From Vulcanimicrobiota bacterium (lineage in GTDB: Bacteria > Vulcanimicrobiota > Vulcanimicrobiia > Vulcanimicrobiales > Vulcanimicrobiaceae), in the NCBI GenBank assembly GCA_019233165.1, contig JAFAMS010000049.1, forward strand, positions 1-22,471: 22,471 nt of DNA, read 5' to 3'. The position numbers and the translations under genes were made by a program. Below are positions 1 through 7,626 of the stretch, piece by piece. Positions within the stretch are counted from its first letter, which is position 1; every line of letters begins with the position of its first letter. The notes under the pieces were generated by a model. That model was not told where the DNA came from and ran no database searches. It was given only the letters and a program-made list of their open reading frames with translations.

Positions 1-330
1 ATGCGCGTCGCATCCTCACCGCGCCAGGTCGTCGGCGCGCTGCGGGTCTCCGTCGCCGGTGCTCGGCCCGAAGCGGCAAAACTCTACGAACGGCGCCGCC
101 CGATGAGCGCGCTCGCGCGAACGATCGTCGAGCGACTCGTCTCCCGCCCGGCTCACCGTTCGATCGTGTTGCAGATCGCCGAGGGCCGCATCTTCCTTTC
201 GGTTCGCCGCGACGCCGGCGGGATGCGGCTCGTCGCGCTCTGTCCTCCTGCGGCCCGCCCGCGGATCGAAGCCGCGCTCGCGCAAGCGCGCTTCGCGCTC
301 GCCTCGAGTGGGTTTGCGGTCGCGTGGTAA
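1..330 (+). CDS. Small protein with faint FliK C-terminal resemblance
   Basis: A 109-residue frame opens with ATG at the first base of the window, so the true start could lie upstream. I do not recognise it with confidence. The second half has a strand-rich core (residues about 53-80) followed by a helix in which 'RIEAALAQARFALASSGFAVAW' type spacing recalls the end of FliK/HpaP hook- or needle-length regulators, where a short beta unit precedes a helix ending in a small beta strand. FliK would also fit the neighbourhood, because fliK commonly precedes hook genes and fliM in flagellar operons. The FliK idea is inference from pattern and position. Its stop overlaps the next gene by 7 bases, so the two are probably translated together. 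An unrelated small accessory protein of the export operon is equally possible. Confidence 0.5.
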   Translation: MRVASSPRQVVGALRVSVAGARPEAAKLYERRRPMSALARTIVERLVSRPAHRSIVLQIAEGRIFLSVRRDAGGMRLVALCPPAARPRIEAALAQARFALASSGFAVAW

Positions 331-1025
331 ACGCGTCGATTTCGCAGATCCTCGCCGAGATCGAGCGGCGCGGCGAAGACCTCGAGATCCTGTTTTCGGC
401 GGGCGCCCAACCGCACTACGACGACGTCCTCGGCGCTGAAGCGATCGAGCGCGACCAGAGTCCGCTCTCGATCGTTCCCCCACGCGACGCCTATCTCGCT
501 ACCGGGGACCCCGTACGCCCTTCGTTTACGCGCGACGGCGCGCTCCAGCTGCGTGACGGCGTGCTCGTCACCTCGGACGGTTCGCAAGTCCTGGGAGGCG
601 ATCCGCCGGCCGCGCTGCACATCGAACGCGCCGACGCGATCCTCGGACGGTTCGAAGACGCCCGAATAGACCCCGACGGTTTGTTCAGCTATGCCCGCAC
701 GGCGATCGACCCGCAAACGCTCGCGACGACCGTCGAGCGCGTCGATGCCGGACGCGTCGCGCTCGCCCGTTTCCCTTCCGGTACGCGCCTCGAGCGCGTC
801 GACGCGACGCACGTGCGCCCGCCGCCGGGCGTAACGCCCGCCTTTGGAACTCCGGCCGACGGAAGTTTCGGCGCGCTTGCGGTCAGGAGCCGCGCCGTGC
901 GGCGGATCGATCCCGACGCGGCGATCGTGCGCTTGCAAGACGCGTATCTCGCGGCGCGTGCGCTCGGTGCGGCCGAGCGGACCCGCAACGGAATGGCGAA
1001 GGCCGCGTTCGATTTGGTGAAATGA
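324..1025 (+). CDS. Divergent flagellar hook/rod-family protein (FlgE/FlgF/FlgG-like)
   Basis: A 233-residue protein beginning with GTG inside the end of the preceding gene. Residues 67-92 (SFTRDGALQL...LVTSDGSQVLGG) match the central signature of axial flagellar proteins, where an 'F.RdG.f.ld..G.Lv...G..VlG' block follows the D0/Dc region. The last 40 residues (around IDPDAAIVRLQDAYLAARAL) resemble the C-terminal helix that packs in the rod or hook core. The usual N-terminal ANNLANVNTTG-type motif is missing; instead there is a short charged helix. These proteins are exported by the type III machinery and polymerise into the axial rod or hook. Overlap of ATGA with fliM indicates coupled translation. 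Which axial protein it represents (FlgE, FlgF or FlgG) cannot be decided, and a function in a non-flagellar apparatus is possible. Confidence 0.65.
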   Translation: MVNASISQILAEIERRGEDLEILFSAGAQPHYDDVLGAEAIERDQSPLSIVPPRDAYLATGDPVRPSFTRDGALQLRDGVLVTSDGSQVLGGDPPAALHIERADAILGRFEDARIDPDGLFSYARTAIDPQTLATTVERVDAGRVALARFPSGTRLERVDATHVRPPPGVTPAFGTPADGSFGALAVRSRAVRRIDPDAAIVRLQDAYLAARALGAAERTRNGMAKAAFDLVK

Positions 1026-1795
1026 CGATCCGCCGAATTGCGTGGGACGCGGTCGGCGGAATGCGATTCGTTCGGCCCTGCACGCTGCCGCTCGAGGCGC
1101 TCGCGGAGATCGCAGCGACGCTTTCCCAGCGGCTGCGCCGGCTCTTCGAGCCCGCGCCCACCGTCGATTTCTTTCCGCCGGTCGCGCTCGAGTCGCAGAC
1201 GTGGGAAGCGTTGTGCGAGAACGCATGCTTGTACCCGCTCGAAGGCGCGCGGCGAGCGTGTATCGTCGTGCTCTCGGTAAAGGATGCGCGGGCTCTGGTG
1301 GGACGCGCGTGCGGCGAGCACCGGCTCACCGTCGAAACGCCGGTGATCTCGCGCGTCGAGCGCCGCGTGCTCGACCGATTCGTCGAGGAACTCGTCCCAA
1401 CGCTCGAGCCGTTGTGCGGTCGCTCACAGCTCGCGCGCACGTCGCGCGCGACGGTTCCCGCCGCCTTCGTGCAGATGCGTGTCGGCGGCGAGGCCGGCTC
1501 CTTTTCGTTCGGCCTTGGATTCGACGAGGATCCCGAGCCGCCGACGGGTCCTACGCTCGATGCGGCCGCGCTCGAGGGTTGCCCGCTTGATTGCTCGGCG
1601 CTGCTCGGAACCGCAACCGTCGAAATCGCCGAATTTGCCGCGCTCTCGCTCGGAGCGGTGCTGAGACTGGATACCAAGGTAGGCCCCTCCGCCACCTTGA
1701 AGCTGGGCCCGAACCCGATCGCGTCTGGAGAAGGCGGCGTCCTCGGCGCTCGGGCCGCCTTTCTGGTGCACGACGTGCATCCCGGAACCCCTTAA
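1022..1795 (+). CDS. fliM: FliM-like flagellar switch / type III C-ring protein
   Basis: A 257-residue protein whose C-terminal residues about 190-250 form a SpoA (surface presentation of antigens) domain, seen in the run '[23 protein letters not shown]' pattern with alternating hydrophobics and the LKLG turn. The N-terminal 180 residues look like a shortened FliM middle domain. Canonical FliM is about 330 residues and starts with an EIDALL-type segment that binds CheY-P; that segment is absent here. FliM joins FliG and FliN in the cytoplasmic C-ring that sets rotation direction and feeds the export gate. The start overlaps the upstream stop as ATGA, and the stop lies one base before fliN. 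SctQ-type proteins of injectisomes are an alternative, since they also carry a C-terminal SpoA domain. Confidence 0.75.
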   Translation: MTIRRIAWDAVGGMRFVRPCTLPLEALAEIAATLSQRLRRLFEPAPTVDFFPPVALESQTWEALCENACLYPLEGARRACIVVLSVKDARALVGRACGEHRLTVETPVISRVERRVLDRFVEELVPTLEPLCGRSQLARTSRATVPAAFVQMRVGGEAGSFSFGLGFDEDPEPPTGPTLDAAALEGCPLDCSALLGTATVEIAEFAALSLGAVLRLDTKVGPSATLKLGPNPIASGEGGVLGARAAFLVHDVHPGTP

Positions 1796-1796
1796 A

Positions 1797-2063
1797 ATGA
1801 TGAAGATCTCTGAAAACGGCCGAAATCTCGACCTGCTCCTGAACGTCTCGCTGCAAGTGACCGCCGAGCTCGGCAAGTGCAAGATGAACGTTCGGGATAT
1901 CTTGAAGTTAGGGACCGGTTCGGTCGTCGAGCTCGATCGGCTGGCAGGCGGCCCCGTTGACTTGCTCGTGAACAACAAGCTCGTCGCTCGCGGCGAGGTC
2001 GTCGCGATCGACGACAATTTCGGCGTTCGCGTCACGGAACTGATCGACCAGCCCGAGCCGTAA
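1797..2063 (+). CDS. fliN: Flagellar motor switch protein FliN
   Basis: An 88-residue protein that is almost entirely one SpoA domain (residues about 15-85). The key family blocks are clear: [17 protein letters not shown], then [15 protein letters not shown], then [18 protein letters not shown] and the closing NFGVRVTEL. FliN forms rings with FliM at the base of the C-ring and docks the FliH-FliI ATPase complex for export. It starts one base after fliM, with two in-frame ATG codons in a row (1797 and 1800). A gap of 53 bases separates it from fliP, the largest gap in the export operon apart from the metF flanks, and I see no terminator in it. It is the best conserved of the switch genes here. 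Confidence 0.92.
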   Translation: MMKISENGRNLDLLLNVSLQVTAELGKCKMNVRDILKLGTGSVVELDRLAGGPVDLLVNNKLVARGEVVAIDDNFGVRVTELIDQPEP

Positions 2064-2116
2064 GTTCGTAGCGGCGCGGACACCGCGCGGAAATCGTCCT
2101 TCGCAAGAATCCTTGC

Positions 2117-2776
2117 GTGGACGATCTTTTCGCGCTCGCAGCCCACGCGCGTGCGTCGCTTCCGATCGACGTCTTGGCTGGGCTCACGCTGCTCGCGCTC
2201 CTTCCCTTCGTCGCGGTCATGACGACCTCGTTCGTCCGGATCGTCGTCGTCCTCTCGCTCGTGCGCTCGGCGCTCGGGACGGCTGCGGTCCCGCCGAACG
2301 CGATTCTCACCGGATTGGCGCTCGTGCTGACGTTCGTCGTGATGACGCCGACGCTGCAAGCGATCTCTCGCGACGCCGTGCGTCCTTATGCTCGCGGCGA
2401 GCTCTCGCAAGCCGCGTTCTTCCGGCGCGCCGTCGCACCGTTGCGCGCCTTCATGCTCCGCCAGGCGCACGCAAAAGATCTCACGTTGTTCGCACGCGTC
2501 GCGCGCCGCCCGCAGAAGGATGCTGCCGCGGCGGTGCCCCTGTCGGTGCTCGTTCCGGCCTTCGTCGTGGGAGAGCTGCGGAGCGCATTTGCGATCGGCG
2601 TCGCGCTCTATCTCCCGTTTCTTGCGATCGCCCTGGCGGTGGCGGCGATCTTGATGGGGCTGGGGATGCTCATGCTCAGCCCGCCGATCGTTTCGCTTCC
2701 GATCAAGCTGCTGCTCTTCGTGAGCGTCGACGGCTGGGCGCTGGTCTGCGCGGGAGTCACCGGCTCGTTCAGATAA
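2117..2776 (+). CDS. fliP: Flagellar export gate protein FliP
   Basis: A 219-residue membrane protein starting with GTG. It carries the family blocks TSFVRIVVVLSLVRSALGT (residues about 36-54), PPNAILTGLAL and the C-terminal MGLGMLMLSPPIVSLPIKLLLFVSVDGW. FliP forms the 5-subunit core of the FliP-FliQ-FliR export gate in the inner membrane. Canonical FliP is about 245 residues and often has a cleavable signal peptide; this one has almost nothing before the first core transmembrane helix, so it appears not to be cleaved. No fliO is found beside it, although FliO usually helps FliP assemble in enteric bacteria; many lineages lack a recognisable FliO. It is separated from fliQ by metF rather than being adjacent. 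Confidence 0.95.
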   Translation: MDDLFALAAHARASLPIDVLAGLTLLALLPFVAVMTTSFVRIVVVLSLVRSALGTAAVPPNAILTGLALVLTFVVMTPTLQAISRDAVRPYARGELSQAAFFRRAVAPLRAFMLRQAHAKDLTLFARVARRPQKDAAAAVPLSVLVPAFVVGELRSAFAIGVALYLPFLAIALAVAAILMGLGMLMLSPPIVSLPIKLLLFVSVDGWALVCAGVTGSFR

Positions 2777-2799
2777 GACAACGGGCGGGGTATCCGCCG

Positions 2800-3684
2800 A
2801 TCAAGATCATCGATTCCCTCGTCAACAAGCGCCCGTTTTTCTCGTTCGAGTTCTTTCCGCCGAAGACGGACGATGGGGTCCGTTCGCTCTTCGAGACGAT
2901 CGCGCAACTGCGGGTTCTCGACCCGGCGTTCGTCTCGATCACCTATGGCGCCGGTGGTTCGACGCGAGCGCGAACGATCGAGCTTGCAAAGAGGATGCGA
3001 GGCGAGCTGGGGATCGACGTGCTCGCGCACGTCACCTGCGTCGGCTCGACGCGCGACGAACTGCGCGCCCTCTTCGACGAGCTCGCCGCGGCAAATATCG
3101 AAAACATCATGGCGCTGCGGGGCGATCCGCCCAAAGGCGAGGCGGCGTTCGTCGCGCCGGCAGGCGGATTCCGATACGCCTCGGAGCTGATCGCGATGCT
3201 CGCGCGCGAATACGCTTTCTGCATCGGCGCCGCGTGTTACCCGGAAGTCCACCCGGAAGCCCCGGACGCGGATACCGATCTCTCGCATGCCGTGGAGAAG
3301 GTTCGCGCCGGAGCCGACTTCCTTACGACGCAACTGTTCTTCGATTCGGACGTCTACTACCGTTTCGTCGAGCGCGCTCGCGCGGCAGGGATCAACGTCC
3401 CGATCATACCGGGAATCATGCCGATCACCGACTACAAGCAGATCCGGCGTTTCACCGAGATGTGCGGTGCGAAGATCCCACGGGGTTTGCGTAGCGAGCT
3501 CGACCGCCAAGCCGATGACCCCGAGGCGGTCGCCGAGCTGGGCGTGGCTTTCGCAACGCTGCAATCTGCCGAGTTGTTGGCCTGCGGCGCGCCGGGGATT
3601 CACTTCTATACCCTGAATCGCTCGCCGGCGACGCGCGCCGTCTGCTCGGCGCTGCGCGCGGCAAGGCTGGCCATCCCGGCGTAA
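2800..3684 (+). CDS. metF: 5,10-methylenetetrahydrofolate reductase, probable ATC start
   Basis: MetF reduces 5,10-methylene-THF to 5-methyl-THF with FAD and NAD(P)H, supplying the methyl group for methionine synthesis. The protein has the diagnostic start FFSFEFFPPKTDDG, then DPAFVSITYGAGGSTR, then the folate/FAD-site blocks ALRGDPP and TQLFFDSDVYYRFVERARAAGI, and ends IHFYTLNRS. From position 2800 it is 294 residues, the normal length of about 290-300. No ATG, GTG or TTG occurs in frame near the family start: the frame stays open upstream through fliP, and the first ATG downstream would delete the FFPPKT block. ATC at 2800 gives I-K-I-I-D-S-L, which aligns with the usual M-K-I-I-D/E start, and GGGCGGGG lies 9 bases before it. 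The start is inference. It sits 23 bases after fliP in the middle of an export operon. Confidence 0.93.
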   Translation: MKIIDSLVNKRPFFSFEFFPPKTDDGVRSLFETIAQLRVLDPAFVSITYGAGGSTRARTIELAKRMRGELGIDVLAHVTCVGSTRDELRALFDELAAANIENIMALRGDPPKGEAAFVAPAGGFRYASELIAMLAREYAFCIGAACYPEVHPEAPDADTDLSHAVEKVRAGADFLTTQLFFDSDVYYRFVERARAAGINVPIIPGIMPITDYKQIRRFTEMCGAKIPRGLRSELDRQADDPEAVAELGVAFATLQSAELLACGAPGIHFYTLNRSPATRAVCSALRAARLAIPA

Positions 3685-3710
3685 CGCCGCGTCAATCGCG
3701 AGCCGTCACG

Positions 3711-3986
3711 ATGCTCGCGATGACCGCGTTCGACGCGCTGCTGCATCAAGCGTTTCTCGTCTGCGCCCTGCTCGCGCTTCCCGCGTTGGCGGTAACGACG
3801 GTCGCCGGGACCCTGATCGCGATCGTGCAGGCCGCGACGCAAGTACAAGACCAAACGCTCTCGTTGCTGCCCAAGCTTCTCGCGACCGCCGCGCTGGTCT
3901 GGCTCTTCGGCGCTTTCGGTCTGCGGCTCTGCGCCGAGCTCTTCGCTTCGGCGCTGGCGGCGATCCCGGCGCTCGTTCGCGGCTAG
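3711..3986 (+). CDS. fliQ: Flagellar export gate protein FliQ
   Basis: A 91-residue protein with two transmembrane helices (about residues 14-38 and 52-74), the standard size and layout of FliQ. The conserved middle, TLIAIVQAATQVQDQTLSLLPKL, matches the family pattern 'g..vai.QaaTQIqdqtlsfvpKl'. Four FliQ copies pack around FliP and FliR to close the export gate. ATG at 3711 and ATG at 3720 are both possible starts; the second gives the more usual N-terminal length. It follows metF after 26 bases and ends 3 bases before fliR. No separate promoter is visible in the short gap, so it is likely transcribed through metF. Confidence 0.93.
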   Translation: MLAMTAFDALLHQAFLVCALLALPALAVTTVAGTLIAIVQAATQVQDQTLSLLPKLLATAALVWLFGAFGLRLCAELFASALAAIPALVRG

Positions 3987-3989
3987 CCG

Positions 3990-4703
3990 ATGAGCGCAAC
4001 GCTGACCCTCGTCTTCGCACGTGCCGTCGGATTCGTCGCGCGGGCTCCCGGCTTCCGTGCGAACGTGCCCGCGCCGCTGCGAGCCGGATTCGCGCTCCTC
4101 TTAGCGTGCGCCGTCATCCCGAACGAGCGCGTACCGCCGGCCGATGCGGCGACGTTCGCGCTCCTCGTCGCCGGCGAGGTGCTTGTGGGTGCGCTGCTCG
4201 CCTTTGCAGCCGCGCTCGTGAGCGAATGCGTCGCTTGCGCGGGACGGCTGCTGGACGATTTTGCCGGCGTGCGCGCCGCGCTTCCCGGAACGACGCTCGC
4301 ACCTGCAGGGTTCGGCGGCCTTTGGTCGCTCGTGTTCTGGGCCGCGTTCTTCGCGTTCGGCGGGATCGAGCTGACGATCCTCGCGTTCGCGCGAAGCTTC
4401 GAGCTCCTCCCAATCGGACACGCAATCGACGGACGAGCGCCGGCGGCGTTTTCGATCGCGGCGGGAGTCGGATTCTTTCACCTCGCGTTCGACCTCGCGC
4501 TCCCGGCGCTCGCAACCGGACTGGTCGTCCACCTTTCGCTCGGCGCACTCGGCCGCGTCGTCCCGCGTTTCGGGAATCCGACCCTCGCATTTCCCGCGGC
4601 GTTTGCCGTCGTGCTGCTCGCGGGCTTTGCCGCATTGCCGGCGATCGAGCAACTCGCGGTTAGGCCGCTCGGCGGTCTGCAGGCGCTTTTCCCCGGCCAT
4701 TGA
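3990..4703 (+). CDS. fliR: Flagellar export gate protein FliR
   Basis: A 237-residue, very hydrophobic protein with about six predicted membrane segments, in the right order after fliQ. The start ARAVGFVARAPGF, the middle segment with GRLLDDFAGV and the following long hydrophobic helices (FGGLWSLVFWAAFFAFGG) fit FliR. It is shorter than the usual 255-265 residues. FliR is the single subunit that completes the helical FliP5-FliQ4-FliR1 gate and is fused to FlhB in some Clostridia; here the two are separate but overlapped, with the stop TGA lying inside the TTG start of flhB. Sequence identity to well-known FliR is low, so the call rests partly on gene order. Confidence 0.85.
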   Translation: MSATLTLVFARAVGFVARAPGFRANVPAPLRAGFALLLACAVIPNERVPPADAATFALLVAGEVLVGALLAFAAALVSECVACAGRLLDDFAGVRAALPGTTLAPAGFGGLWSLVFWAAFFAFGGIELTILAFARSFELLPIGHAIDGRAPAAFSIAAGVGFFHLAFDLALPALATGLVVHLSLGALGRVVPRFGNPTLAFPAAFAVVLLAGFAALPAIEQLAVRPLGGLQALFPGH

Positions 4704-5614
4704 GCGCGAAGCCGTACGATCCGACGCCATCGCGTCTCGCAAAGGCTCGCCGCGATGGTGATACTCCCGTCTCGCACGACGCGGTCGCGGTCGCAGCGCT
4801 GCTCGGAGGATTGGTCGCGCTCCTATGGCTGGGACGCCCTTGGTGGCTCGCAGCGGCGAACGCGCTCGGTGCAACGACGAGCGTCGAGCGCAGCATTTCG
4901 ATCGCCGGACGACTGATGGCGCCGGTCGTCGCGGTCGTCTCGGCCTCGGCGCTCGGAGCGCTCCTCGGCGGCGCGTTGCAAACGCGAGGGCTCGCGTTGC
5001 ACGCGTTGCGCTTCAAGTTGACGGCGAGCGTCCCGTTCAATCGTCAGACGCTCGCGAGCGCGGCCCGTGCGAGCGTGGCGACGATCCTAGCGGTCCTGGG
5101 ACTCGTCGCATTCGTGCGACCGGGGATTGCCTCGGCGGCGACGGCGCTTGGCGTCGTCCTTGCCGTCGGCGTGCTCAGCGCATGCGTCGACCTCGCGAGC
5201 GTACGCGCCGCGTGGCTCAGACGGCTGCGGATGAGCCACGACGAGCTGCGACGCGACATGCGCGAACAAGAGGGCGATCCGGAAGCAAAAGCGCGCCGGC
5301 GCCGGACCCACCGCTCGATCGTGCGCGGCTCGTTGCGTGAAGTTCGCCGCGCGACGTTCGTCGTGGTAAATCCGACGCACGTGGCAGTCGCGCTCCGCTA
5401 CGCACCGCCCGAGGTTTGCGTCCCGACCATCGTCGTGCGCGCGCTCGACGGAGGAGCGCTCCGCGTGAAGGCGTTGGCTCGCGACGCTGAGGTCCCCGTG
5501 GTCGAAAATGCCGAGCTGGCGCGAGAACTGTATGCGGTCGGCTCGCTGGGGCCGATCCCGCCGGAGCTCTACGTCGCCGTCGCGCACGTCGTCGCCTCGC
5601 TCTTGCGCGAATGA
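4700..5614 (+). CDS. flhB: Export substrate-specificity switch FlhB
   Basis: A 304-residue protein starting with TTG that overlaps fliR by 4 bases. The N-terminus DPTPSRLAKARRDGD is the standard start of FlhB/SctU ('e.PTpkrl..ar.kGqv'). A hydrophobic region of about four helices follows, and the cytoplasmic domain contains the autocleavage motif N-P-T-H at residues 224-227, where cleavage between N and P switches export from rod/hook to late substrates. The tail has the family pattern VPVVENAELARELYA...IPPELY. Typical FlhB is 350-380 residues, so this is a compact form with a short tail. The intact NPTH indicates a functional switch. Confidence 0.95.
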   Translation: MSAKPYDPTPSRLAKARRDGDTPVSHDAVAVAALLGGLVALLWLGRPWWLAAANALGATTSVERSISIAGRLMAPVVAVVSASALGALLGGALQTRGLALHALRFKLTASVPFNRQTLASAARASVATILAVLGLVAFVRPGIASAATALGVVLAVGVLSACVDLASVRAAWLRRLRMSHDELRRDMREQEGDPEAKARRRRTHRSIVRGSLREVRRATFVVVNPTHVAVALRYAPPEVCVPTIVVRALDGGALRVKALARDAEVPVVENAELARELYAVGSLGPIPPELYVAVAHVVASLLRE

Positions 5615-7626
5615 AGCAGTCCAACTACGCGTTCGCGGCCATCGTGCTCGGGATCGTCGTCGTGCTCGTGGTCCCGCTCCCTCCGGTGTTGCTCGATCTC
5701 TTGCTCGGGATCGACATCTTGGCCGCGGCGCTGATCTTGCTGGTCTCGATTCGCACCGAAGAGCCGCTCGAGTTCTCGGCGTTTGCACCCGCGTTGCTCG
5801 TCGCGACGCTGTACCGGTTGGCGCTCGACGTCTCCGCGACACGTTTGATCCTCACCCGCGGCGACGTCCCCGGCTCCGTCGGCTCCGTCATTCCGGCCTT
5901 CGGCGCATTCGTCGTCGGCGGGAACGTCGTCGTGGGCCTCATCGTCTTTGCCATTCTCGTCACGATCCAATTCGTCGTCATCGCAACGGGCGCACAGCGA
6001 GTCGCCGAGGTCGCGGCTCGATTCACGCTTGACGCGATGCCCGGCAAGCAAATGGCGATCGACGCCGACGTGCATGCCGGCGTCCTCGACCCCGATGCGG
6101 CGCGGCTGAAGCGCGCGCGCGTGCAGCGGGAAGCGGACTTCTACGGGGCGATGGACGGTGCCGGAAAGTTCGTGAAAGGCGACGCGGTGGCGGCGCTCGT
6201 CATCGTTGCGCTCAACCTGTGCGGGGGAATCGCCGTTGGGTTGGTCCACGGGATGAAGCCTGCGGACGCATTCGGCACCTTCGCAATCCTGTCGATCGGC
6301 AACGCGCTCGTCACGACGCTTCCCGCGTTCTTGATCTCGCTGGCGATGGGTTTGATGGTTACGCGGGTCGCCGCGGAGCGTGCGCTGGGTGCCGATCTCG
6401 CCTTGCAACTTCTCGCGCGTCCCGATGCATTGCGCGGCGCGGCGGCGCTGATTGGAATTCTCGCATTCGTCCCAGGACTTCCCGGACCACTCTTCGCCGC
6501 GCTGGCGGTCGCCGGATTCGCGGCCTCGCACGTCGCGGTGCGCAGAGCGCGGCAAGAGTTCGGAGACGCGGAAGCGCGGGCCGCGCAGGCAAGGCGCGGT
6601 GCGCTGCGCCGGCCGGAGAGCGCGCTCGGCTTGGTCGGCGTCGATCCGCTCTCGATCGAGCTCGGTGCGAACCTGCTCGGATTGCTCGCGCCGCCGAACG
6701 ACGATGCGCTCCTCGATCGAATCGGCGAAGTGCGGCGCGCGCTCGCTCTGGAGATCGGGATCGTGATCCCGGGCGTTCGCCTCCGCGATGACCCGGGCCG
6801 GGAGTCCGACTCGTATGCGATCCGGGTTCACGACGCGACCGCCGCCATCGGAACGCTGCGCCTCGACCGCTACCTGGCGCTCGGCGATCCGCCAACGCTG
6901 CAGCAGCTCCCCGGCGAGACGACGCGCGAGCCCGTCTACGGATTGGAGGCGCGCGCGATCCCCGAGAGCGCGTGCGAGGGTGCGAAGGCGCGCGGACTCG
7001 CCGTGTTCGATCCGATCTCGATCCTCGGCTCGCACCTTGCCGAGGTCGCACGGCGCCATGCGAGCGAGCTTTTCGGACGCCAAGAATTCGCGACGCTGCT
7101 CGAGCATTTGCGGTCCTTCGCGCCGGCGCTCGTCAAAGAGTTCGGCGACCAAGGCGTCCCCTACGCCGTCGCGCACCGGGTCTTCTTGACGTTGCTGCGC
7201 GAGCGCATGTGGCCGCGCGATCCGCTCGTCGTCCTCGAGGCGATCGTCGACGCGGCCGGCGCGCGTGATCCGCGCGAACTCGCGGAGGCGGCAAGGCGCC
7301 GGATCGTCCCGCTCGAGCTGCGGCGACGCAACGAGACGCTCGCGGCCTTGGCAGCGGCTCCGGAGCTCGAGGAGAGGCTCGCCGGGTACGAGGATCCGGA
7401 GCTAGGGATGGCGCCGGATCCGGGCCTCGCCTCGGCGCTGCGAGGGCGTCTGCTCGAGCACGCAGAGCGCTTTGCTCGGAACGCGGCGATCGTGACCTCG
7501 ACGCGGGCGCGGCCGCTCTTGAGCGAGCTCGTCTATCGCTGGGGGCTGCCCCTCGAGGTCTTCTCGTACGCGGAGCTACCGCACGAGATGCCGCTCGAGC
7601 CGGTTGGAATTCTCGAAGCGGCTTAG
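5611..7626 (+). CDS. flhA: Flagellar export gate protein FlhA
   Basis: A 671-residue protein starting at the ATGA overlap with flhB. The first roughly 310 residues hold about eight membrane helices with the FHIPEP signature in full: FVVGGNVVVGLIVFAILVTIQ, then RFTLDAMPGKQMAIDADV (about residues 137-154) and EADFYGAMDGAGKFVKGDA. The C-terminal cytoplasmic domain (about 340-671) has the FlhA landmarks VFDPISILGSHLAEVARRHASELFGRQE and the closing VFSYAELPHEMPLEPVG. FlhA forms a nonameric ring that uses the proton motive force and docks chaperone-substrate complexes. It is the last gene of the export operon and its stop overlaps the end of the convergent fur-family gene. Length is close to the usual 690. 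Confidence 0.97.
   Translation: MKQSNYAFAAIVLGIVVVLVVPLPPVLLDLLLGIDILAAALILLVSIRTEEPLEFSAFAPALLVATLYRLALDVSATRLILTRGDVPGSVGSVIPAFGAFVVGGNVVVGLIVFAILVTIQFVVIATGAQRVAEVAARFTLDAMPGKQMAIDADVHAGVLDPDAARLKRARVQREADFYGAMDGAGKFVKGDAVAALVIVALNLCGGIAVGLVHGMKPADAFGTFAILSIGNALVTTLPAFLISLAMGLMVTRVAAERALGADLALQLLARPDALRGAAALIGILAFVPGLPGPLFAALAVAGFAASHVAVRRARQEFGDAEARAAQARRGALRRPESALGLVGVDPLSIELGANLLGLLAPPNDDALLDRIGEVRRALALEIGIVIPGVRLRDDPGRESDSYAIRVHDATAAIGTLRLDRYLALGDPPTLQQLPGETTREPVYGLEARAIPESACEGAKARGLAVFDPISILGSHLAEVARRHASELFGRQEFATLLEHLRSFAPALVKEFGDQGVPYAVAHRVFLTLLRERMWPRDPLVVLEAIVDAAGARDPRELAEAARRRIVPLELRRRNETLAALAAAPELEERLAGYEDPELGMAPDPGLASALRGRLLEHAERFARNAAIVTSTRARPLLSELVYRWGLPLEVFSYAELPHEMPLEPVGILEAA

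Noticed and set aside
2113-2799. Extension of the metF frame upstream over the whole of fliP
   Set aside because: The added 229 residues are Arg/Ala-rich shadow sequence with no similarity to MetF, while fliP in the other frame has full family motifs.
5569-7176. Long minus-strand open frame (about 535 codons) across flhA; similar ones lie at 13984-15702, 8198-9712 and 1424-2470
   Set aside because: They are Arg/Asp/Glu/Gln-rich, lack any family motif, and mirror well-supported genes. High GC with biased third positions removes stop codons on the opposite strand.
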